From positions 1 through 38,004 of the forward strand of contig JAFULG010000028.1 in assembly GCA_017473435.1 (NCBI GenBank): DNA of 38,004 bases, written 5' to 3'. A program made the position numbers and the translations under genes. Source of the DNA: Clostridia bacterium. Its GTDB lineage: Bacteria > Bacillota > Clostridia > Oscillospirales > Acutalibacteraceae. Below are positions 37,362 to 38,004 of the stretch, in pieces. Each line of letters starts with the position of its first letter. The first letter of the stretch is position 1. The notes under the pieces are model-generated. The model was not told where the DNA came from and did not search any database. It saw only the letters and a list, made by a program, of their open reading frames with translations.

Positions 37362-37748
37362 ATGGCCGGGAAAGACGAGAAAAGGGTAAGAAGTAAAACA
37401 ATAAGCTTTTATGTTACACCTGAAGAAAACAAACACATTCAAGCGAGAATTAAAATCGCAGGTATGCCGAAGGGAGAATATTTTATCGAATCATTGCTGC
37501 ATCAAAAGATATGTATCTCCGTAGGCAAATATCAGAGTGACAGGTTGAGTTTAGAAATGAAAAAGTTAAGACTTGCACTTGAAAATACAAATGAAGTTGA
37601 GTCGTTAAAAGATGTAATAGACGAGTGCAAGGCATTACTTGAACAGCTTAAAAGTGTAATAGATGATAACTCAAACCTGTCGGCTGATATCTTTAACAGT
37701 AACAGCAGAAGGGGAAATAGCTTCAACTCGATTCCGCCTGATGCGTAA
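37362..37748 (+). CDS. MobC-like relaxosome accessory protein (ribbon-helix-helix)
   Basis: A 128-residue protein. A basic start and a beta strand (KTISFYVTPEENKHIQ) are followed by helices and GMPKGEYFIESLL, the pattern of a ribbon-helix-helix DNA-binding protein of the MobC type. A later Leu-rich helix (about 65-105) may form a coiled coil, with a Ser/Asn-rich tail. MobC proteins bind oriT and help the relaxase open it. The ATG abuts the int stop, with AGGAGG upstream, and the candidate oriT follows at once. An alternative is a transposon-control regulator; I favour the mobilization role. Confidence 0.75.
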   Translation: MAGKDEKRVRSKTISFYVTPEENKHIQARIKIAGMPKGEYFIESLLHQKICISVGKYQSDRLSLEMKKLRLALENTNEVESLKDVIDECKALLEQLKSVIDDNSNLSADIFNSNSRRGNSFNSIPPDA

Positions 37749-37754
37749 TTCTGT

Positions 37755-37818
37755 GTGTCAACCGTGACAACTTATTTGCCACTACCACAGAGGTCGTCAC
37801 GGTCGTCACGGTTGACAC
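37755..37818. repeat. 14-bp inverted repeat with 9-bp tandem repeats
   Basis: GTGTCAACCGTGAC (37755-37768) is perfectly inverted at 37805-37818. The right arm overlaps three tandem 9-mers, GGTCGTCAC (37792-37800), GGTCGTCAC (37801-37809) and GGTTGACAC (37810-37818). It looks like a protein-binding array, for the MobC-like protein or relaxase. Confidence 0.75.
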
Positions 37819-37858
37819 GGAAAACTGCATATTAATGAAAATAAATATGCGGTTTTCC
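37819..37858. repeat. 15-bp stem-loop
   Basis: 37819-37833 pairs with 37844-37858 with one G-T wobble and a 10-base loop. No T tract follows, so a terminator is less likely than a structural part of the oriT region. Confidence 0.7.
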
Positions 37859-37864
37859 TACCAC

Positions 37865-37937
37865 GTAGGGCGCAATAGCATCTTTTGAATACTCAAGTAG
37901 TCAAAAGTGCTTTTGCGTTACTCTTGACAAGAGTAAC
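37865..37937 (-). other. oriT: Candidate oriT with MOBQ-type nic site
   Basis: On the minus strand, TGCGCCCT (plus 37867-37874) equals the nic core of IncQ/MOBQ origins, cut between G and C. Just 5' of it on that strand is an inverted repeat: plus 37877-37888 (AGCATCTTTTGA) pairs with 37901-37911 (TCAAAAGTGCT) with one bulge. Two further perfect hairpins follow, CAAAAG/CTTTTG at 37902-37915 and GTTACTCTT/AAGAGTAAC at 37917-37937. Together with the MobC-like gene this fits a transfer origin. Confidence 0.6.
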
Positions 37938-38004
37938 AGAACCCTTAATAAGGTTTGGAGATTATAAAAGACGAGAAAGGTAAGGTGGTTCTATAAGAAG
38001 AACG

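Larger units (their letters stand above)
37749..38004. other. Noncoding right end of the window
   Basis: 256 bases without a credible gene. They hold the repeats and candidate oriT described separately; after 37938 no further structure is clear. A relaxase gene would be expected beyond the window. Confidence 0.7.

Noticed and set aside
37755-37818. CRISPR array
   Set aside because: The repeats are 9 bp in tandem without spacers and part of an inverted repeat; no cas gene is present.
37835-37888. Short ORF of 17 codons inside the oriT region
   Set aside because: It begins in the loop of a hairpin, has no ribosome binding site and covers the nic candidate; chance opening is more likely.

Overview
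The window reads as a chromosomal segment of an anaerobic, low-to-moderate GC Firmicute of class Clostridia, probably a gut member of the Oscillospiraceae/Ruminococcaceae type. The signs are AGGAGG-type ribosome binding sites, TTGACA/TATAAT promoters, a spoIID gene, a UPF0340 protein, GPH-type sugar transporters beside glycoside hydrolases, a BspA-like leucine-rich-repeat surface protein and a clostridial-type integrative element. This placement is inference from gene content; no rRNA or other phylogenetic marker is present.

Layout. 1-2810 (+): the 3' part of a GH13 alpha-glycosidase, prmA and a YdcF/SanA-like envelope protein, closed by a perfect 17-bp hairpin. 2866-6661 (-): GH31 alpha-glycosidase, alpha/beta hydrolase and a small membrane protein. 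6870-9735 (+): a GPH-family transporter divergent from GH31, a YhhN-family membrane protein and a UPF0340 protein. 9780-12358 (-): the ComM/YifB AAA+ protein and SpoIID. 12480-18815 (+): citrate synthase, an unknown membrane protein, lgt, folD, an Sfp-type phosphopantetheinyl transferase and a second GPH transporter. 18971-27644 (+): ilvB-ilvN-ilvC-ilvD behind a consensus promoter, then a DUF815 AAA+ ATPase, RidA and a secreted LRR/Fn3 protein. 27688-30642 (-): ligA and an RluA-family pseudouridine synthase. 30784-32633: two convergent, distantly similar APH-fold kinases. 32919-35188 (+): a CofE-like ligase and a GMP synthase that has only the ATP-pyrophosphatase and dimerization parts.

From about 35175 to the window end lies the left part of a mobile element that appears to sit at the 3' end of guaA. 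It holds a terminator, three TTGAGT direct repeats just past guaA, an XRE repressor (-), an operator-rich divergent control region with a consensus promoter, an excisionase-like HTH gene, a tyrosine integrase, a MobC-like ribbon-helix-helix protein, and a structured 250-bp noncoding stretch. That stretch contains, on the minus strand, a MOBQ-type nic sequence (TGCGCCCT) directly preceded by an imperfect inverted repeat, the architecture of an IncQ-like oriT. The relaxase and right end should lie beyond 38004.

Most of the window is ordinary core metabolism and housekeeping. The points worth a second look are the element with its candidate oriT and attL, the amidotransferase-less GuaA next to a CofE-like protein, and the paired APH-like kinases.
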